From: Hyphomicrobiales bacterium
GTDB lineage: Bacteria > Pseudomonadota > Alphaproteobacteria > Rhizobiales > Rhizobiaceae
Direction: 5' to 3'
Length of the DNA: 64,000 bases
NCBI GenBank assembly: GCA_900469625.1
Contig: UBXV01000006.1
Location: forward strand, 62,001-126,000
The position numbers and the translations under genes are program-made. Under the pieces are notes generated by a model that saw nothing but the letters and a program-made list of their open reading frames with translations, was not told where the DNA came from and did no database searches. Shown piece after piece: positions 54,052 through 64,000 of the stretch (positions are counted from its first letter, which is position 1; each line of letters opens with the position of its first letter).

Positions 54052-55428
54052 CTAGAAAAACTGGATACTGACGCGGAAGAGTTGCTCGACGTGGCGCACG
54101 GCGTCAGCCGCAGCAAAGAGCACCACGCGATCCCTGGCCTTGATCTTGGTGTCGCCGTGCGGGCGGATGAACGTTTTGTCCCGGTAAAGCGCGCCGATGC
54201 GAATGCCATCAGGAAGATCCAGCTCCCGTAAGGCCTTGCCGACCAGCGGCGAGGTTTCAAGCGCTTCGGCTTCGATCACTTCGGCCGTCCCCTTCTGGAC
54301 GGCATAGACGGAGCGAATGCGCCCCTTGCGCACGTGCTGCAGCACGCGCGAAATCGTCACCGCGCGAGGATTGATATAGGCATCGACCCCGGCGGTTCCG
54401 GCGAAATCCTGGTAGGACGGCTCATTGATCAGCACGAGCGTCGATTTCGCCCCCAGACGCTTGGCCATCATGCTGCCGAGGATATTGATCTGGTCGTTGT
54501 TGGTGAGCGCCACCACCAGATCGGCATCCTGGACGTCGGCCTGCATCAGGATGCGCTGTTCCATGGCCGAACCGTTGAGAACGACGGTGTTGCTGAGTTT
54601 GTCGGCCATCATCACAGCGCGATCACGGTCGCTTTCGATCAGCTTGACCCGGGTTCGCGGCTGGTTTTCCTCGATCGCCTTGGCGACGAAGTAGCCGATA
54701 TTGCCGCCGCCGAGAATGACGATGCGGCGCGCCTCCTGCTCCTCGTGGCCGAAAAGCGCGAGTGTGCGGCGGGCGTGGTCCCGATCGCACACGACATAGG
54801 CAAGGTCGCCGGTCCGCAATTGATCCGACGAATGCGGCACGATCAGCTTGCCGTTGCGGAAGATCCCGGTGACGGTCGCTTGCAGATCGGGGAACAGCTC
54901 GCTCAGCTGCTGCAGCGGCGTATCGACGACAGGGCAGTCTTCCATGCACTCGATCGCCACCATCGCAATCCGATCGTCGGCAAAGCGCACCACATCCGTC
55001 GCGCCCGGGAATGAAATGCGCCGCAACACCATCCGGCCAACCTCGACTTCCGGCGAAATGGTCACGTCGATCGGCACGTTCTCGCGGGAAAACAGGTTGG
55101 CATATTCCGGAGCCAGATAGTTCTGCGCGCGGATGCGGGCCACCTTGGTCGGCACGTTGAAGATCGCGTGCGCCACCTCGCAGGCAACGATGTTGACCTC
55201 GTCGAACAACGTCACCGCGATCAGCATGTCGGCCTGATCGGCACCGGCCTTGGCCAGCACATCAGGATGAGCGCCATGGCCGACATAGCCGCGCACGTCG
55301 AGGCTTTCGGTAATGTTGGCAATCAGCGCCGCCGACGTGTCGATCACCGACACGTCATTGTCTTCCTGAGCCAGCCGTTCCGCGATGCCGTAGCCGACCT
55401 GCCCCGCACCGCAAATGATGACCTTCAT
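54052..55428 (-). CDS. trkA: Trk system potassium uptake protein TrkA
   Basis: 458 residues with two RCK/KTN halves. The first begins VIICGAGQVGYGIAERLAQE, the second RIVILGGGNIGYFVAKAIEE; each is followed by a TrkA_C part (IGALYRDKTFIRPHGDTKIK at the end). It is the cytoplasmic NAD(H)-gating subunit for the TrkH potassium channel, which is not encoded here. It lies downstream of ntrX in the usual alphaproteobacterial order ntrBC-ntrYX-trkA. Confidence 0.95.
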   Translation of the reverse strand: MKVIICGAGQVGYGIAERLAQEDNDVSVIDTSAALIANITESLDVRGYVGHGAHPDVLAKAGADQADMLIAVTLFDEVNIVACEVAHAIFNVPTKVARIRAQNYLAPEYANLFSRENVPIDVTISPEVEVGRMVLRRISFPGATDVVRFADDRIAMVAIECMEDCPVVDTPLQQLSELFPDLQATVTGIFRNGKLIVPHSSDQLRTGDLAYVVCDRDHARRTLALFGHEEQEARRIVILGGGNIGYFVAKAIEENQPRTRVKLIESDRDRAVMMADKLSNTVVLNGSAMEQRILMQADVQDADLVVALTNNDQINILGSMMAKRLGAKSTLVLINEPSYQDFAGTAGVDAYINPRAVTISRVLQHVRKGRIRSVYAVQKGTAEVIEAEALETSPLVGKALRELDLPDGIRIGALYRDKTFIRPHGDTKIKARDRVVLFAAADAVRHVEQLFRVSIQFF

Positions 55429-55475
55429 GTCGTTCTTTCACTCAAGGGCGGCCGCTGGCCGAAAGGAATTGACCG

Positions 55476-56840
55476 TCAAACGCCGAGCGACTTCAGCTTG
55501 CGGTGAAGCGCCGACCGCTCCATGCCGACGAACTCGGCAGTACGCGAAATGTTGCCGCCGAATCGGTTGATCTGCGCGATCAGATAATCGCGCTCGAACA
55601 TTTCGCGAGCCTCGCGCAGCGGCAGCGTCATGATGTGCTGATCGCCCTGCGCCGAGATCTTCGGCAGGGTATCGCCAACCTCGGTCGGCAACATGTCGGC
55701 CGAAATCGGCGTATCCGGGCCATCGCTGCGCGCCAGGATCATCAACCGTTCGATATTGTTGCGCAGTTGGCGAATGTTGCCTGGCCAGTCGTGGGCCTGC
55801 AGCACGGCAAGCGCATCGTCGCCGATCTTGCGCGGACGGATGCCAGCCTGCTCGCTGACCTGCCGCATGAACATGTCGACGAGGAAAGGAATATCCTCGC
55901 GGCGCTCGGCCAGCGCCGGCACCCGCACGGGGATGACCGCCAGACGATGGTAGAGATCCTCGCGGAACAGGCTTTCCGAAATCATGTTCTCAAGGTTGTA
56001 GGCGGTCGACGAGATGATGCGAACGTCGACCTTGACGCGCTTGGTGCCGCCGACGCGCTCGAACTGCTGGTCGACGAGCACGCGAAGGATCTTGTTCTGG
56101 GTCTCGCGCGGCATTTCGCCGACTTCGTCGAGATAGAGGATACCCCCATGCGCCTCTTCGAGCGCGCCGGTGCGGCGTGGCTGGCCAGGCGTTCCCTCGG
56201 TACCGAAGAGCGCGACCTCCATCCGGTCGGGCGTGATAGCCGCGGCATTCAAGGCGACGAACGGACCGGTCGAGCGTGTCGACTTGCGGTGGATCATGCG
56301 TGCCACCAGCTCCTTGCCGGAGCCCGATGGTCCCTGGATCATGATGCGGCTGTTGGTCGGCGCGACCTTTTCCACCGTCTGGCGGAGCTGCGATACGGCA
56401 ACCGAGGTGCCAATCAGTTCGACCGGATCGCCCGACTTTTTCTTCAGCTCCGAGACTTCGCGCTTCAGCTTGGAGTTTTCCAGCGCGCGCTCGGCGATCA
56501 GGATCAACCGATCGGCCTTGAACGGCTTCTCGATGAAATCATAGGCCCCGCGCTTGATGGCGTTGACCGCCGTTTCGATGTTGCCGTGACCGGAAATCAT
56601 CACGACCGGCAGGTCCGGATGGCGCGACTTGATCTCGTCGAGCAACGCCAGGCCATCGAGACGGCTGCCCTGCATCCAGATATCGAGAAAGACGAGCCGC
56701 GGGACGCGGTCGCTGATGGCCGCGAGCGCGCTGTCGCTGTCGAAAGCCGTGCGGGTCTCGTGCCCTTCGTCGGACAGGATGCCGGAGACGATCTCACGGA
56801 TGTCTTCCTCATCGTCCACAACCAGAATGTCAGCGGCCAT
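55476..56840 (-). CDS. ntrX: Response regulator NtrX
   Basis: 454 residues. The N-terminal receiver (ILVVDDEEDIREIVSGILSD, phosphoacceptor Asp in LVFLDIWMQGSRLDG) is followed by an AAA+ domain with Walker A IQGPSGSGKELVARMIHRKS and Walker B GGILYLDEVGEM, then a Fis-type HTH (NISRTAEFVGMERSALHRKL). The sigma-54 contact motif GAFTGA is missing: the place reads FGTEGTPGQPRRTG. It is the partner of NtrY, whose gene overlaps its start by 11 bases. Controls nitrogen and redox/envelope responses in alphaproteobacteria. Confidence 0.95.
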   Translation of the reverse strand: MAADILVVDDEEDIREIVSGILSDEGHETRTAFDSDSALAAISDRVPRLVFLDIWMQGSRLDGLALLDEIKSRHPDLPVVMISGHGNIETAVNAIKRGAYDFIEKPFKADRLILIAERALENSKLKREVSELKKKSGDPVELIGTSVAVSQLRQTVEKVAPTNSRIMIQGPSGSGKELVARMIHRKSTRSTGPFVALNAAAITPDRMEVALFGTEGTPGQPRRTGALEEAHGGILYLDEVGEMPRETQNKILRVLVDQQFERVGGTKRVKVDVRIISSTAYNLENMISESLFREDLYHRLAVIPVRVPALAERREDIPFLVDMFMRQVSEQAGIRPRKIGDDALAVLQAHDWPGNIRQLRNNIERLMILARSDGPDTPISADMLPTEVGDTLPKISAQGDQHIMTLPLREAREMFERDYLIAQINRFGGNISRTAEFVGMERSALHRKLKSLGV

Positions 56841-59100
56841 CGCTCGTACCCTTACCCTTCAAAGTGTCTTCGCCCCCGGCTTCTCCGGCGGGCGGCAGGA
56901 TCACGCGGATCATTGCGCCGGCGCCGCCATCGAAATCGGTCGGTGCGTCGTGCAATTCCAGTTGTCCGCCATGGTCCTCAATGATCTTCTTGACGATGGC
57001 CAGACCAAGTCCCGTGCCTTTCTCGCGCATCGTCATATACGGTTCCAATATTCTATGCCGGTTCTCGGTCGGCAGGCCCTTGCCGTTGTCGACGACATCG
57101 ACGATGAACCGGCCGGTCGTTTCGTCGCGATGGGCGCGCACCAGCACTTTCGGTTCGCCACGGACCGCGTCCGTCGGCACCGCCTCGATCGACTCCACCG
57201 CATTCTTGACGATGTTGCCGAAGGCCTGGCCGAGCATGCGGCCATCGAACATGCCTTCGAGCGGCTCATCGCCGAAGTCGCGCTGGAAGTGAATATGGTT
57301 GTTGCCCATTTCGCGCAGAAACACCGCGTCCTTCAGGATGGCGCGCAGATCCGCCTTCTCCTTTGTCGGCTTGGGCATGCGGGCGAAGGCCGAGAACTCG
57401 TCAACCATCCGGCCGATATCCTCGACCTGCCGAACGATCGTATCGGTGCACTGGTCGAAAACCACCCGATCCTCCTGATCGATCTGCTTGCCGTAGCGAC
57501 GTTTCAGACGCTCGGCGGAGAGCTGGATCGGGGTCAGCGGGTTCTTGATCTCATGTGCGATACGGCGCGCGACGTCGGCCCAGGCGGTCGAGCGCTGCGC
57601 GATCACCAGGTCGGTGATGTCGTCGATGGTGATGACGTAGGATTCGTTTGCCTCGCCACCTTCTTCGCGCGTCACCTGGATGTTGAGCGTGCGCTCGGTT
57701 CCGCCGCGCATGATGTTGATCTGCTTGCGGAAGTTGTTGCGGTAGCGGCTTTCCGCCTCGACCAGCACTTCCTCGATTTCAGGCGCAACGACGCGCAGAT
57801 CCGCCCCGAGAAGATCCGGCGCGGTCTTTTTCAGGAACTCCTCCGAAGAAGAGTTGGCGATGGTGATCTGGCGATCGCGGCCGACGCCGATGACGGCGGC
57901 AGTGACACCCGAAAGCACTGCCTCGATGAAGCGCCTGCGATGATCGACCTCGTCCTTGGCCTCGAGGATCTGCTCCTGCTGGGTGCGGATCTCGGAGACC
58001 ATTTTGTTGAACGTGCGCGACAGGTTGCCGACGTCGCCGTCGACGGCACGCACCGGCACCACGACGTCGAGATTGCCAGCAGCAACGCTGTCGGCAGCAC
58101 CGATCAACTGGCGGATCGGCCGGACGATACGGTCGGCGACCGCGATCGCGGTCCAAATCGCTGCAAGCAGCACGATCAGGGCAAAGCCGATGTAGAGCAC
58201 GCCGAAGGCGATCTGCGTGAAGGCGCGGCCGGCCTCCAGCGTCTTGTACTCCGCGGTGTTTTCTTCCATCAGCCGCAGCGAGCGCATCACTTCCGGATCG
58301 ACGTTGCGCACGGTGTAGAGATAGGTGCCGGGAATGTCGTCGAGCGGGATCACCGCCCCGACGAGATTGGTGATCCCCGGCGGGATCAATGTCGGCTGGC
58401 CGGAGACCGTGCTCTTCAATGCATCCGGCGGAATGGCCGGCAGCGGCTTTTCGGTTGAGATGTTCGCCTGAAGAATGGCGCTGCCATCGGCGCGCACAAG
58501 AAACGCGCCGAGCATGCCGCGGCCTCTCGCCTGGCGCGTCATCAGTTCGGTAAAGCCGGTGCGGTCGAGGCTGTAGAGTTGCCTGTTGCGCTCAAGGTCG
58601 TTTGCCATCGACACGGTCTGGCCCTGAAGATAGCTGGCGTTCTCCAGCACGTAGGCTTGAGCCACGCTGATCGACGAGCGCACGATCGCCTGCGTGCGCA
58701 ACGAGAACCAGCGGTCGAGACCGACATCGAGGGTGATGCTGGCGAAGATCGCCACCAGGATGGCGGGCGTGATCGCGACAATCGAAAACAGCGCGACGAT
58801 ACGCACGTGCAACCGGGCTGCAGCGCGCCCCTTGCTGCGCGCGCGCAGCAGCCTCAGAATTTCGCGAACGATGAGATAGATCAGCCCGACCACGAACACG
58901 CCGTTGATCGCCGCACAGGCAATGAAGACGTTGCGCTCCAGCCGGATCGGCGTCAAACCGAGCAGGACCAGCAGAGACAGCGTTGCACAGATGAGCGCGC
59001 CGATCGCCAGCATGAGGCCCGGTAGGGCGAAGGACGCGCGGCGGTCGTGTGCCGCCAGTCCATCATCTGTGCCCAGTGGCAAGGCCATTGCGTCCACCAT
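56830..59100 (-). CDS. ntrY: Sensor histidine kinase NtrY
   Basis: 756 residues. Several N-terminal membrane helices with a large periplasmic loop are followed by a HAMP region, a PAS domain (FIEAVLSGVTAAVIGVGRDR) and a histidine kinase core with the phospho-His in [20 protein letters not shown] and ATPase boxes KNAVESIEAVP, VDNGKGLP and GTGLGLAIVKKI. Start at 59100 (MVDAMALPLG) is chosen by GGGGGA upstream; an in-frame codon 16 triplets earlier is possible. Paired with ntrX; 163 bases after ntrC contain a possible separate promoter but nothing definite. Confidence 0.94.
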   Translation of the reverse strand: MVDAMALPLGTDDGLAAHDRRASFALPGLMLAIGALICATLSLLVLLGLTPIRLERNVFIACAAINGVFVVGLIYLIVREILRLLRARSKGRAAARLHVRIVALFSIVAITPAILVAIFASITLDVGLDRWFSLRTQAIVRSSISVAQAYVLENASYLQGQTVSMANDLERNRQLYSLDRTGFTELMTRQARGRGMLGAFLVRADGSAILQANISTEKPLPAIPPDALKSTVSGQPTLIPPGITNLVGAVIPLDDIPGTYLYTVRNVDPEVMRSLRLMEENTAEYKTLEAGRAFTQIAFGVLYIGFALIVLLAAIWTAIAVADRIVRPIRQLIGAADSVAAGNLDVVVPVRAVDGDVGNLSRTFNKMVSEIRTQQEQILEAKDEVDHRRRFIEAVLSGVTAAVIGVGRDRQITIANSSSEEFLKKTAPDLLGADLRVVAPEIEEVLVEAESRYRNNFRKQINIMRGGTERTLNIQVTREEGGEANESYVITIDDITDLVIAQRSTAWADVARRIAHEIKNPLTPIQLSAERLKRRYGKQIDQEDRVVFDQCTDTIVRQVEDIGRMVDEFSAFARMPKPTKEKADLRAILKDAVFLREMGNNHIHFQRDFGDEPLEGMFDGRMLGQAFGNIVKNAVESIEAVPTDAVRGEPKVLVRAHRDETTGRFIVDVVDNGKGLPTENRHRILEPYMTMREKGTGLGLAIVKKIIEDHGGQLELHDAPTDFDGGAGAMIRVILPPAGEAGGEDTLKGKGTSDGR

Positions 59101-59311
59101 ATAGAAATGTTCCCCCGGCCGTCGCCCTTCGGCAGCGGCAATTCTCACTCACATTCCGGGTCAAGGTATTGACCGGACCATCCATCGGGGTTGTTGCGCA
59201 TGCGCCACAGCACCAAGGCAGGGCAAAGCAGCGCAACACCGCTCGATTCGGCGGTCATAACACGTTCAAGCAACGCATTGTGGCGAAAATGCAACGGTGG
59301 TGGCGACCAAG

Positions 59312-60766
59312 TCAAGCCGTGCGTGAGCTGCGATAGACCGAAACGCCGAGCTCTCGGATCTTCTTGCGCAGCGTATTGCGGTTGAGCCCGAGCAGATCGG
59401 CGGCCTTGATCTGATTTCCCCGGGTCGCCGTCAGTGCTGCGAGGATCAGCGGATACTCCATCTCGGCCAGCACGCGCTCATAGAGGCCGCTCGGCGGCAG
59501 CGTATCGCCGAAGCCGGCAAAATACTGCCGCATGTTTTCCTCGACGGCCTGAGAGATCGAGAGAGACCCGTTGCGGACTTGCGTCTTTTCAATGGGACTG
59601 TCGGGGATTTCGGACCGAAGTTCGTTTTCGATGATTTCCCGGGTGATGACATCCTGCGGATAAAGCGCCGTCAGGCGACGCACGAGGTTTTCGAGCTCGC
59701 GCACGTTACCGGGCCACGGATGGGCCTTCATCAGCTCCAGCGCTTCCTGGTCGAAACGCTTGACGTCCAACCCCTCCTTTTCGGCCTGCTGGACGAAATG
59801 GCGTACGAGATCCGGAATGTCTTCTGCGCGGTCGCGCAGCGGCGGCAGACGCAGCGGCACCACGTTCAGTCGGTAGTAAAGATCCTCGCGGAAGAGGCCC
59901 TGATTGATCGACTGCTTCAGGTCCTTGTTGGTTGCAGCCACGATGCGCACATCGGAGCGGATCGGCGTGCGACCGCCAACTGTCGTGTATTCGCCCTGCT
60001 GCAGCACGCGCAGCAGCCGCGTCTGCGCGTCCATCGGCATGTCACCGATCTCGTCGAGGAAGAGCGTGCCGCCTTCGGCCTGCTCGAAACGGCCGGTCGA
60101 ACGGGTCTGTGCACCGGTGAAGGCGCCCTTCTCATGGCCAAACAGCTCCGATTCGATCAGGTCGCGCGGGATCGCCGCCATGTTGATGGCAACGAAGGGA
60201 CCGTTGCGGCGCTTGCCGTAGTCGTGCAGCGCGCGCGCCACCAGTTCCTTGCCCGTCCCGGATTCACCGGTGATCATCAGCGTCAGGTCGGTCTGCATCA
60301 GCCGGGCAAGCACCCGGTAAATCTCCTGCATTGCCGCGGAGCGGCCGACAAGCGGCATGCCATCCTGAGAATCGTCATCGATCTTCGCCGGGCGGCGCTT
60401 CGGCTCGGCCAGGGCCCGACCGATGATGCCGATCAGCTCGGTCAGATCGAACGGCTTCGGCAGATAGTCGTAGGCGCCCTTCTCCGATGCCTTGATCGCG
60501 GTCATGAAGGTGTTCTGCGCGCTCATGACCAGAACCGGCAGGTCCGGGCGCGCCTTCTTGATGCGCGGCAAAAGGTCGAACGCATTCTCGTCGGGCATCA
60601 CCACGTCAGTGACCACGAGGTCACCGTCGCCGGCGGAAATCCAGCGCCAGAGCGTTGCCGCGTTCGACGTGATGCGAACGTCGTAGCCGGCGCGGCTCAG
60701 CGCCTGATTGAGCACGGTGCGAATGGCTGCGTCGTCATCCGCGACGAGGATGGTGGCACCCGTCAT
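59312..60766 (-). CDS. ntrC: Nitrogen regulation response regulator NtrC
   Basis: 484-residue sigma-54 activator. The receiver ([20 protein letters not shown], Asp in [18 protein letters not shown]) precedes an AAA+ domain with Walker [21 protein letters not shown], an intact GAFTGA motif (EKGAFTGAQ) and Walker [13 protein letters not shown], then a Fis-type HTH ([18 protein letters not shown]). Its ATG overlaps the ntrB stop as ATGA. Switches on nitrogen-scavenging genes when glutamine is low. Confidence 0.97.
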   Translation of the reverse strand: MTGATILVADDDAAIRTVLNQALSRAGYDVRITSNAATLWRWISAGDGDLVVTDVVMPDENAFDLLPRIKKARPDLPVLVMSAQNTFMTAIKASEKGAYDYLPKPFDLTELIGIIGRALAEPKRRPAKIDDDSQDGMPLVGRSAAMQEIYRVLARLMQTDLTLMITGESGTGKELVARALHDYGKRRNGPFVAINMAAIPRDLIESELFGHEKGAFTGAQTRSTGRFEQAEGGTLFLDEIGDMPMDAQTRLLRVLQQGEYTTVGGRTPIRSDVRIVAATNKDLKQSINQGLFREDLYYRLNVVPLRLPPLRDRAEDIPDLVRHFVQQAEKEGLDVKRFDQEALELMKAHPWPGNVRELENLVRRLTALYPQDVITREIIENELRSEIPDSPIEKTQVRNGSLSISQAVEENMRQYFAGFGDTLPPSGLYERVLAEMEYPLILAALTATRGNQIKAADLLGLNRNTLRKKIRELGVSVYRSSRTA

Positions 60767-61920
60767 GCAATACTTCCTTTTGTCACAGGCATATCGTCTT
60801 CATCCGCCGCCTGCCCCTTGGAGGCCGGCATGAGGACGCGGAAAGTCGTGCGGTTCTGCTGGCTGTCGCATTCGACGATGCCGCCGTGACCGCCGATGAT
60901 CTTGGCAACCAGAGCCAGCCCAAGACCCGAACCGTTAGTCTTGGTGGTAATGAACGGATCGAACAGATGCGGCAGCAGGTCGGAAGGAACGCCCGGACCG
61001 TTGTCGTGCACGCAGAATTCGAGCGGCAACGAGATTTTCTCGCGTGTGCCGGCGACCGACAGGCGGATGCCGGGTCTGTAGGCGGTCGTCAGCATGATCT
61101 CGCCTTCCGGCCGGTCGCCGATCGCTTCCGCTGCATTCTTGATGAGATTGAGAAAGACCTGCACCAGCTGATCGCGGTTGGCAAAGACCGAAGGCAGCGA
61201 CGGATCGTAATTCTCCGTCACCTTGATCCGGCGTGCGAAACCGGCCCTCGCGATCGCCTTCACGTGATCGAGCACCGAGTGAATGTTGAGCGGAACGCGA
61301 TCAACCGGCCGCTCGTCGGAAAACACTTCCATCCGGTCGACGAGAGAAACGATCCGGTCGGTCTCGTCGCAGATCAGTCGCGTCAGCGCCCGATCCTCAT
61401 CGTTGGCGGATGTTTCCAGCAACTGTGCCGCGCCGCGAATGCCAGAAAGCGGGTTCTTGATCTCGTGCGCCAGCATGGAGGCAAGACCGGTGACCGAACG
61501 TGCCGCCGCGCGATGGGTCAGCTGCCGGTCGATCTTGTCGGCCATCGATCGCTCCTGGAAGACGACAACGACGGAGCCCGGCTCCGACACGACGGGCGCG
61601 ACATAGAGATCGACGAGCTTGTCGGCGCCGAGCCGCGGCGAGCTCAGATCGACACGATACTCGTTGACCGGCGCCTTGCGCTCGCGCACCTGCTCGATCA
61701 GCGTCAGAAGCGGGCTGCCGAACGGGATGAAGGCGCTGATGTCGTGGCGCGCCAGATGATTGGCGCTGGCGCCGAAGAAGGATTCGGCTTCCCAGTTAGC
61801 AAAGGCGACGAGACCGTTCTGATCGACAAGGATCACAGGGTTCTGGATGGCGTTGAGCACGGCCATCGACAAGCCGTTTGCAGCCGACGCGGCTTCCTGA
61901 ACATTCGGCTTTTCGGTCAT
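60763..61920 (-). CDS. ntrB: Nitrogen sensor kinase/phosphatase NtrB
   Basis: 385-residue cytoplasmic histidine kinase. A PAS domain ([20 protein letters not shown]) is followed by the phospho-His in [18 protein letters not shown] and ATPase boxes [21 protein letters not shown] and [16 protein letters not shown]-type signals control whether it phosphorylates or dephosphorylates NtrC. It overlaps dusB by four bases and ntrC by four, so dusB-ntrB-ntrC is one transcript. Confidence 0.97.
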   Translation of the reverse strand: MTEKPNVQEAASAANGLSMAVLNAIQNPVILVDQNGLVAFANWEAESFFGASANHLARHDISAFIPFGSPLLTLIEQVRERKAPVNEYRVDLSSPRLGADKLVDLYVAPVVSEPGSVVVVFQERSMADKIDRQLTHRAAARSVTGLASMLAHEIKNPLSGIRGAAQLLETSANDEDRALTRLICDETDRIVSLVDRMEVFSDERPVDRVPLNIHSVLDHVKAIARAGFARRIKVTENYDPSLPSVFANRDQLVQVFLNLIKNAAEAIGDRPEGEIMLTTAYRPGIRLSVAGTREKISLPLEFCVHDNGPGVPSDLLPHLFDPFITTKTNGSGLGLALVAKIIGGHGGIVECDSQQNRTTFRVLMPASKGQAADEDDMPVTKGSIA

Positions 61921-62945
61921 GCGGCGATCCCTTCGCGCGAGATGGTCGCATGCGAACTGCGAATGGCATCCGAGGCGCGCGCGGCGACGGATTTCGGCTC
62001 GGTCGAAGTCAGGATCGCGCCCTTCTCCGACCCAGTGAGATCGGGTGCGAAGCGCTCGAGATACCAGCCGACATGCTTGCGCGCATGCCTCAGGCCCGTA
62101 TCGGCACCGTAGAATTCGAGCATCATCTCGTAGTGCTCCACGAAAATGTCGGCGATCTCCGCCTGATCAGGATGGCGGGCAGCACCGGCGAGAACGCCGA
62201 CGTGCCAGGGACGGCCCTGCGAGGACCGTCCTGCCATGACAGCATCGGCGCCCGAGCGCCTGAGGATTTCCTGCGCATCCGCGACCGTATCGACGTCGCC
62301 GTTGGCGACCAGCGGCACCGTCACAACCTCGCGCACGGCGCGGATCGCGTCCCAATCGGCCTTGCCGGTGTAGAACTGCATGCGGGTGCGGCCATGCACG
62401 GTTATCGCCTGGACGCCGGCCTCCTGCGCCCTCCTGGCAATCAGCGGCGCGTTGATCGTGTTCTCGTCCCAGCCGAGCCGCATCTTCAAGGTGACCGGCA
62501 CATCGACCGCGTTGACGGTCGCCTCGACCAACGACAGGGCGTGGTCGGGATCACGCATCAGGGCCGAGCCAGAGTAGCCGCCCGTCACCTTCTTTGCCGG
62601 GCAGCCCATGTTGATGTCGATGATGTCAGCGCCGTTGGCGGCGGCGATCTTGGCCGCCTCGGCCATCCAGTGGGCTTCGCGCCCGGCCAGTTGAACAATG
62701 TGAGGCTTGATGCCGGAATTCTTCAGCCTTGCCCAGGATTCCGACGCATTGCCGACCAGCTCGCGGCTGGCGACCATTTCCGTCACGACGAAGCCCGCAC
62801 CGTAGCGCCAGGCCAGAGTGCGGAACGGCAGGTCGGTGACGCCAGACATCGGGGCGAGCGCAACCCGGTTGCGGATTTCGATATTCCCGATCCGAAGCGG
62901 TGATGACAAGGCCGGAGCTGGCAAATGCATATCTTTCAGGCACAT
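61917..62945 (-). CDS. dusB: tRNA dihydrouridine synthase DusB (NifR3)
   Basis: 342 residues (337 if the ATG at 62930 is used). Flavin enzyme that reduces uridine to dihydrouridine in tRNA. The signature [20 protein letters not shown] holds the catalytic Cys, and [20 protein letters not shown] and [20 protein letters not shown] are conserved. It heads the nifR3-ntrBC operon, a classic alphaproteobacterial arrangement. Neither possible start has a strong ribosome binding site, so the five-residue difference stays open. Confidence 0.94.
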   Translation of the reverse strand: MCLKDMHLPAPALSSPLRIGNIEIRNRVALAPMSGVTDLPFRTLAWRYGAGFVVTEMVASRELVGNASESWARLKNSGIKPHIVQLAGREAHWMAEAAKIAAANGADIIDINMGCPAKKVTGGYSGSALMRDPDHALSLVEATVNAVDVPVTLKMRLGWDENTINAPLIARRAQEAGVQAITVHGRTRMQFYTGKADWDAIRAVREVVTVPLVANGDVDTVADAQEILRRSGADAVMAGRSSQGRPWHVGVLAGAARHPDQAEIADIFVEHYEMMLEFYGADTGLRHARKHVGWYLERFAPDLTGSEKGAILTSTEPKSVAARASDAIRSSHATISREGIAA

Positions 62946-63094
62946 GGTGTTCTTGCACTATTTTTAGACATTGTTCTCTGGCTTGCCAAGCGATTTCGAA
63001 GCCTCGGGCAAATTTCCCTGTTCGGCTGGCAAAGCACGGACCTTCGCGGTACATCACGGCGAAGATTGGCGAAATCCGGGACCACATACAGAAG

Positions 63095-64000
63095 ATGCAG
63101 CCTGAAGAACAGCTTTCCTGCGGCATTGTGATCGTCGCAGCAGGGCGCGGCGAACGCGCGGGGCAGTCGGCCGAGGGGCCGAAACAATACCGCACCATCG
63201 GCGACAAGCCCGTTATCGCCCATACGCTTGACACTTTCGCGACATGGCCAGGGGCCGGACCGATCGTCGTCGTGATCCACCCCGATGACGAGGAACTGCT
63301 GGAGTCGGCACGCAAACGATCGCCGGCGCGCGCGCTGATCGTGGTCCACGGCGGCGCAACCCGGCAACAATCGGTCCTGGCAGGCCTCGAAGCCGTAGCT
63401 GCAACGGGCTCACGTAACGTGATGATCCATGATGCCGTGCGCCCGTTTGCCGACCACGCGCTGTTGTCGCGCTGCGCTGACGCCCTTGCAAATGGTGCGC
63501 GCGCCGTGCTGCCAGCGATTGCGGTGTCCGACACGCTGAAGCGCGCCGATGCCGCCGGCATGGTGAGCCAGACCGTTTCACGCAACCATCTTCACGCGGC
63601 ACAGACGCCGCAGACTTTCGACCTCAAGACCATCCTCGACGCCCACCGGGCCGCAGCCGGCAGCGGACGGACGGATTTTACCGACGACGCCTCGATCGCC
63701 GAATGGGCGGGCATCCCGGTCAAACTCGTCGAAGGCACGGTGGACAACGTCAAGCTTACACTGAAAAGGGACATCGCCATGGCCGACGAAAAACTCAAGC
63801 GCCACCTCATTCCGGATGTGCGCACCGGCAACGGCTATGATGTGCACCAACTGGTCGAAGGCGATGGCGTGACGCTTTGCGGCATCCTGATCCCGCACTC
63901 CAAAAAGCTCTCCGGTCATTCGGACGCCGATGTCGCCCTGCATGCGCTTACCGACGCGCTGCTTGCCACCTGTGGCGCCGGCGATATCGGCGACCATTTT
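63095..64000 (+). CDS. ispDF: Bifunctional IspD/IspF of the MEP pathway (partial)
   Basis: The frame is open from ATG 63095 to the window end (302 codons), so only the start and the first part of the second domain are present. The IspD domain has [20 protein letters not shown], with the CTP-binding Gly-rich loop, and [20 protein letters not shown], with a C-terminal [12 protein letters not shown]. The IspF domain starts at about residue 245 ([12 protein letters not shown], metal Asp-x-His; then [19 protein letters not shown]). The fusion is the normal alphaproteobacterial form. It makes CDP-methylerythritol and the cyclic diphosphate for isoprenoids. It is divergent from dusB. Confidence 0.95.
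   Translation, partial: MQPEEQLSCGIVIVAAGRGERAGQSAEGPKQYRTIGDKPVIAHTLDTFATWPGAGPIVVVIHPDDEELLESARKRSPARALIVVHGGATRQQSVLAGLEAVAATGSRNVMIHDAVRPFADHALLSRCADALANGARAVLPAIAVSDTLKRADAAGMVSQTVSRNHLHAAQTPQTFDLKTILDAHRAAAGSGRTDFTDDASIAEWAGIPVKLVEGTVDNVKLTLKRDIAMADEKLKRHLIPDVRTGNGYDVHQLVEGDGVTLCGILIPHSKKLSGHSDADVALHALTDALLATCGAGDIGDHF

Noticed and set aside
55503-58458. Long plus-strand frames opposite ntrX and ntrY
   Set aside because: Complementary to well-conserved two-component genes; no start signals or domains.
1-64000. CRISPR arrays, insertion sequences, prophage, tRNA or rRNA genes
   Set aside because: No regularly spaced repeats, transposase or integrase genes, or cloverleaf/rRNA-like sequences were seen in any gap.

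Overview
The window is a high-GC alphaproteobacterial chromosome segment. Gene order and protein types fit the Rhizobiaceae, most likely a Sinorhizobium/Ensifer-like organism: dusB(nifR3)-ntrBC-ntrYX-trkA-dat-hfq-hflX-mazG, aapJQMP, lpxD-fabZ-lpxA-lpxI-lpxB next to gltA, and rpsB-tsf-pyrH-frr-uppS-cdsA-rseP-bamA. The genus is an inference from gene content; no rRNA, tRNA, IS element, prophage or CRISPR array was seen. Coding density is very high and most genes lie on the minus strand.

Layout. 1-13.8 kb: the 3' end of gltA, then a long minus-strand run for translation start-up (rpsB, tsf, pyrH, frr), undecaprenyl and phospholipid precursors (uppS, cdsA), envelope proteolysis and outer-membrane assembly (rseP, bamA) and lipid A synthesis (lpxD, fabZ, lpxA, lpxI, lpxB). 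14-20.3 kb: EipB-like envelope protein, a RidA-GDPD-FemAB-like-HIT run, an intact PAP2-family membrane protein with a truncated tandem copy, and azlCD. 20.4-29 kb: clpA/clpS, a phasin with a clear promoter and operator arrangement, DUF3126, cysE, a hydrolase, a CHCC zinc protein, an FAD monooxygenase and metC. 29.2-33.6 kb: the complete general amino-acid ABC transporter aapJQMP with a strong terminator.

33.6-42.3 kb is the most unusual part: a tight minus-strand operon encoding a NOX-type transmembrane NAD(P)H oxidase/ferric reductase, a 1075-residue tetraheme c-type cytochrome protein, an OmpA-domain periplasmic protein and two secreted caspase-like (C14) proteases, each with an EF-hand-like loop. 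The cytochrome and both proteases appear to share a DUF4384-type domain. This suggests a cell-envelope system linking redox chemistry, Ca2+ and proteolysis. Next to it lie a GntR regulator with a perfect palindrome just before its start, and a CoA transferase.

44.7-49.7 kb holds sulfur assimilation (cysG-DUF2849-cysI-DUF934) and a ferredoxin-NADP reductase. 49.9-64 kb holds a deaminase, mazG, hflX-hfq, a D-amino-acid aminotransferase, trkA, the nitrogen regulators ntrX/ntrY/ntrC/ntrB, dusB and the 5' part of ispDF, which runs off the window end. All calls come from reading the sequence and knowledge of protein families; no database search was run.
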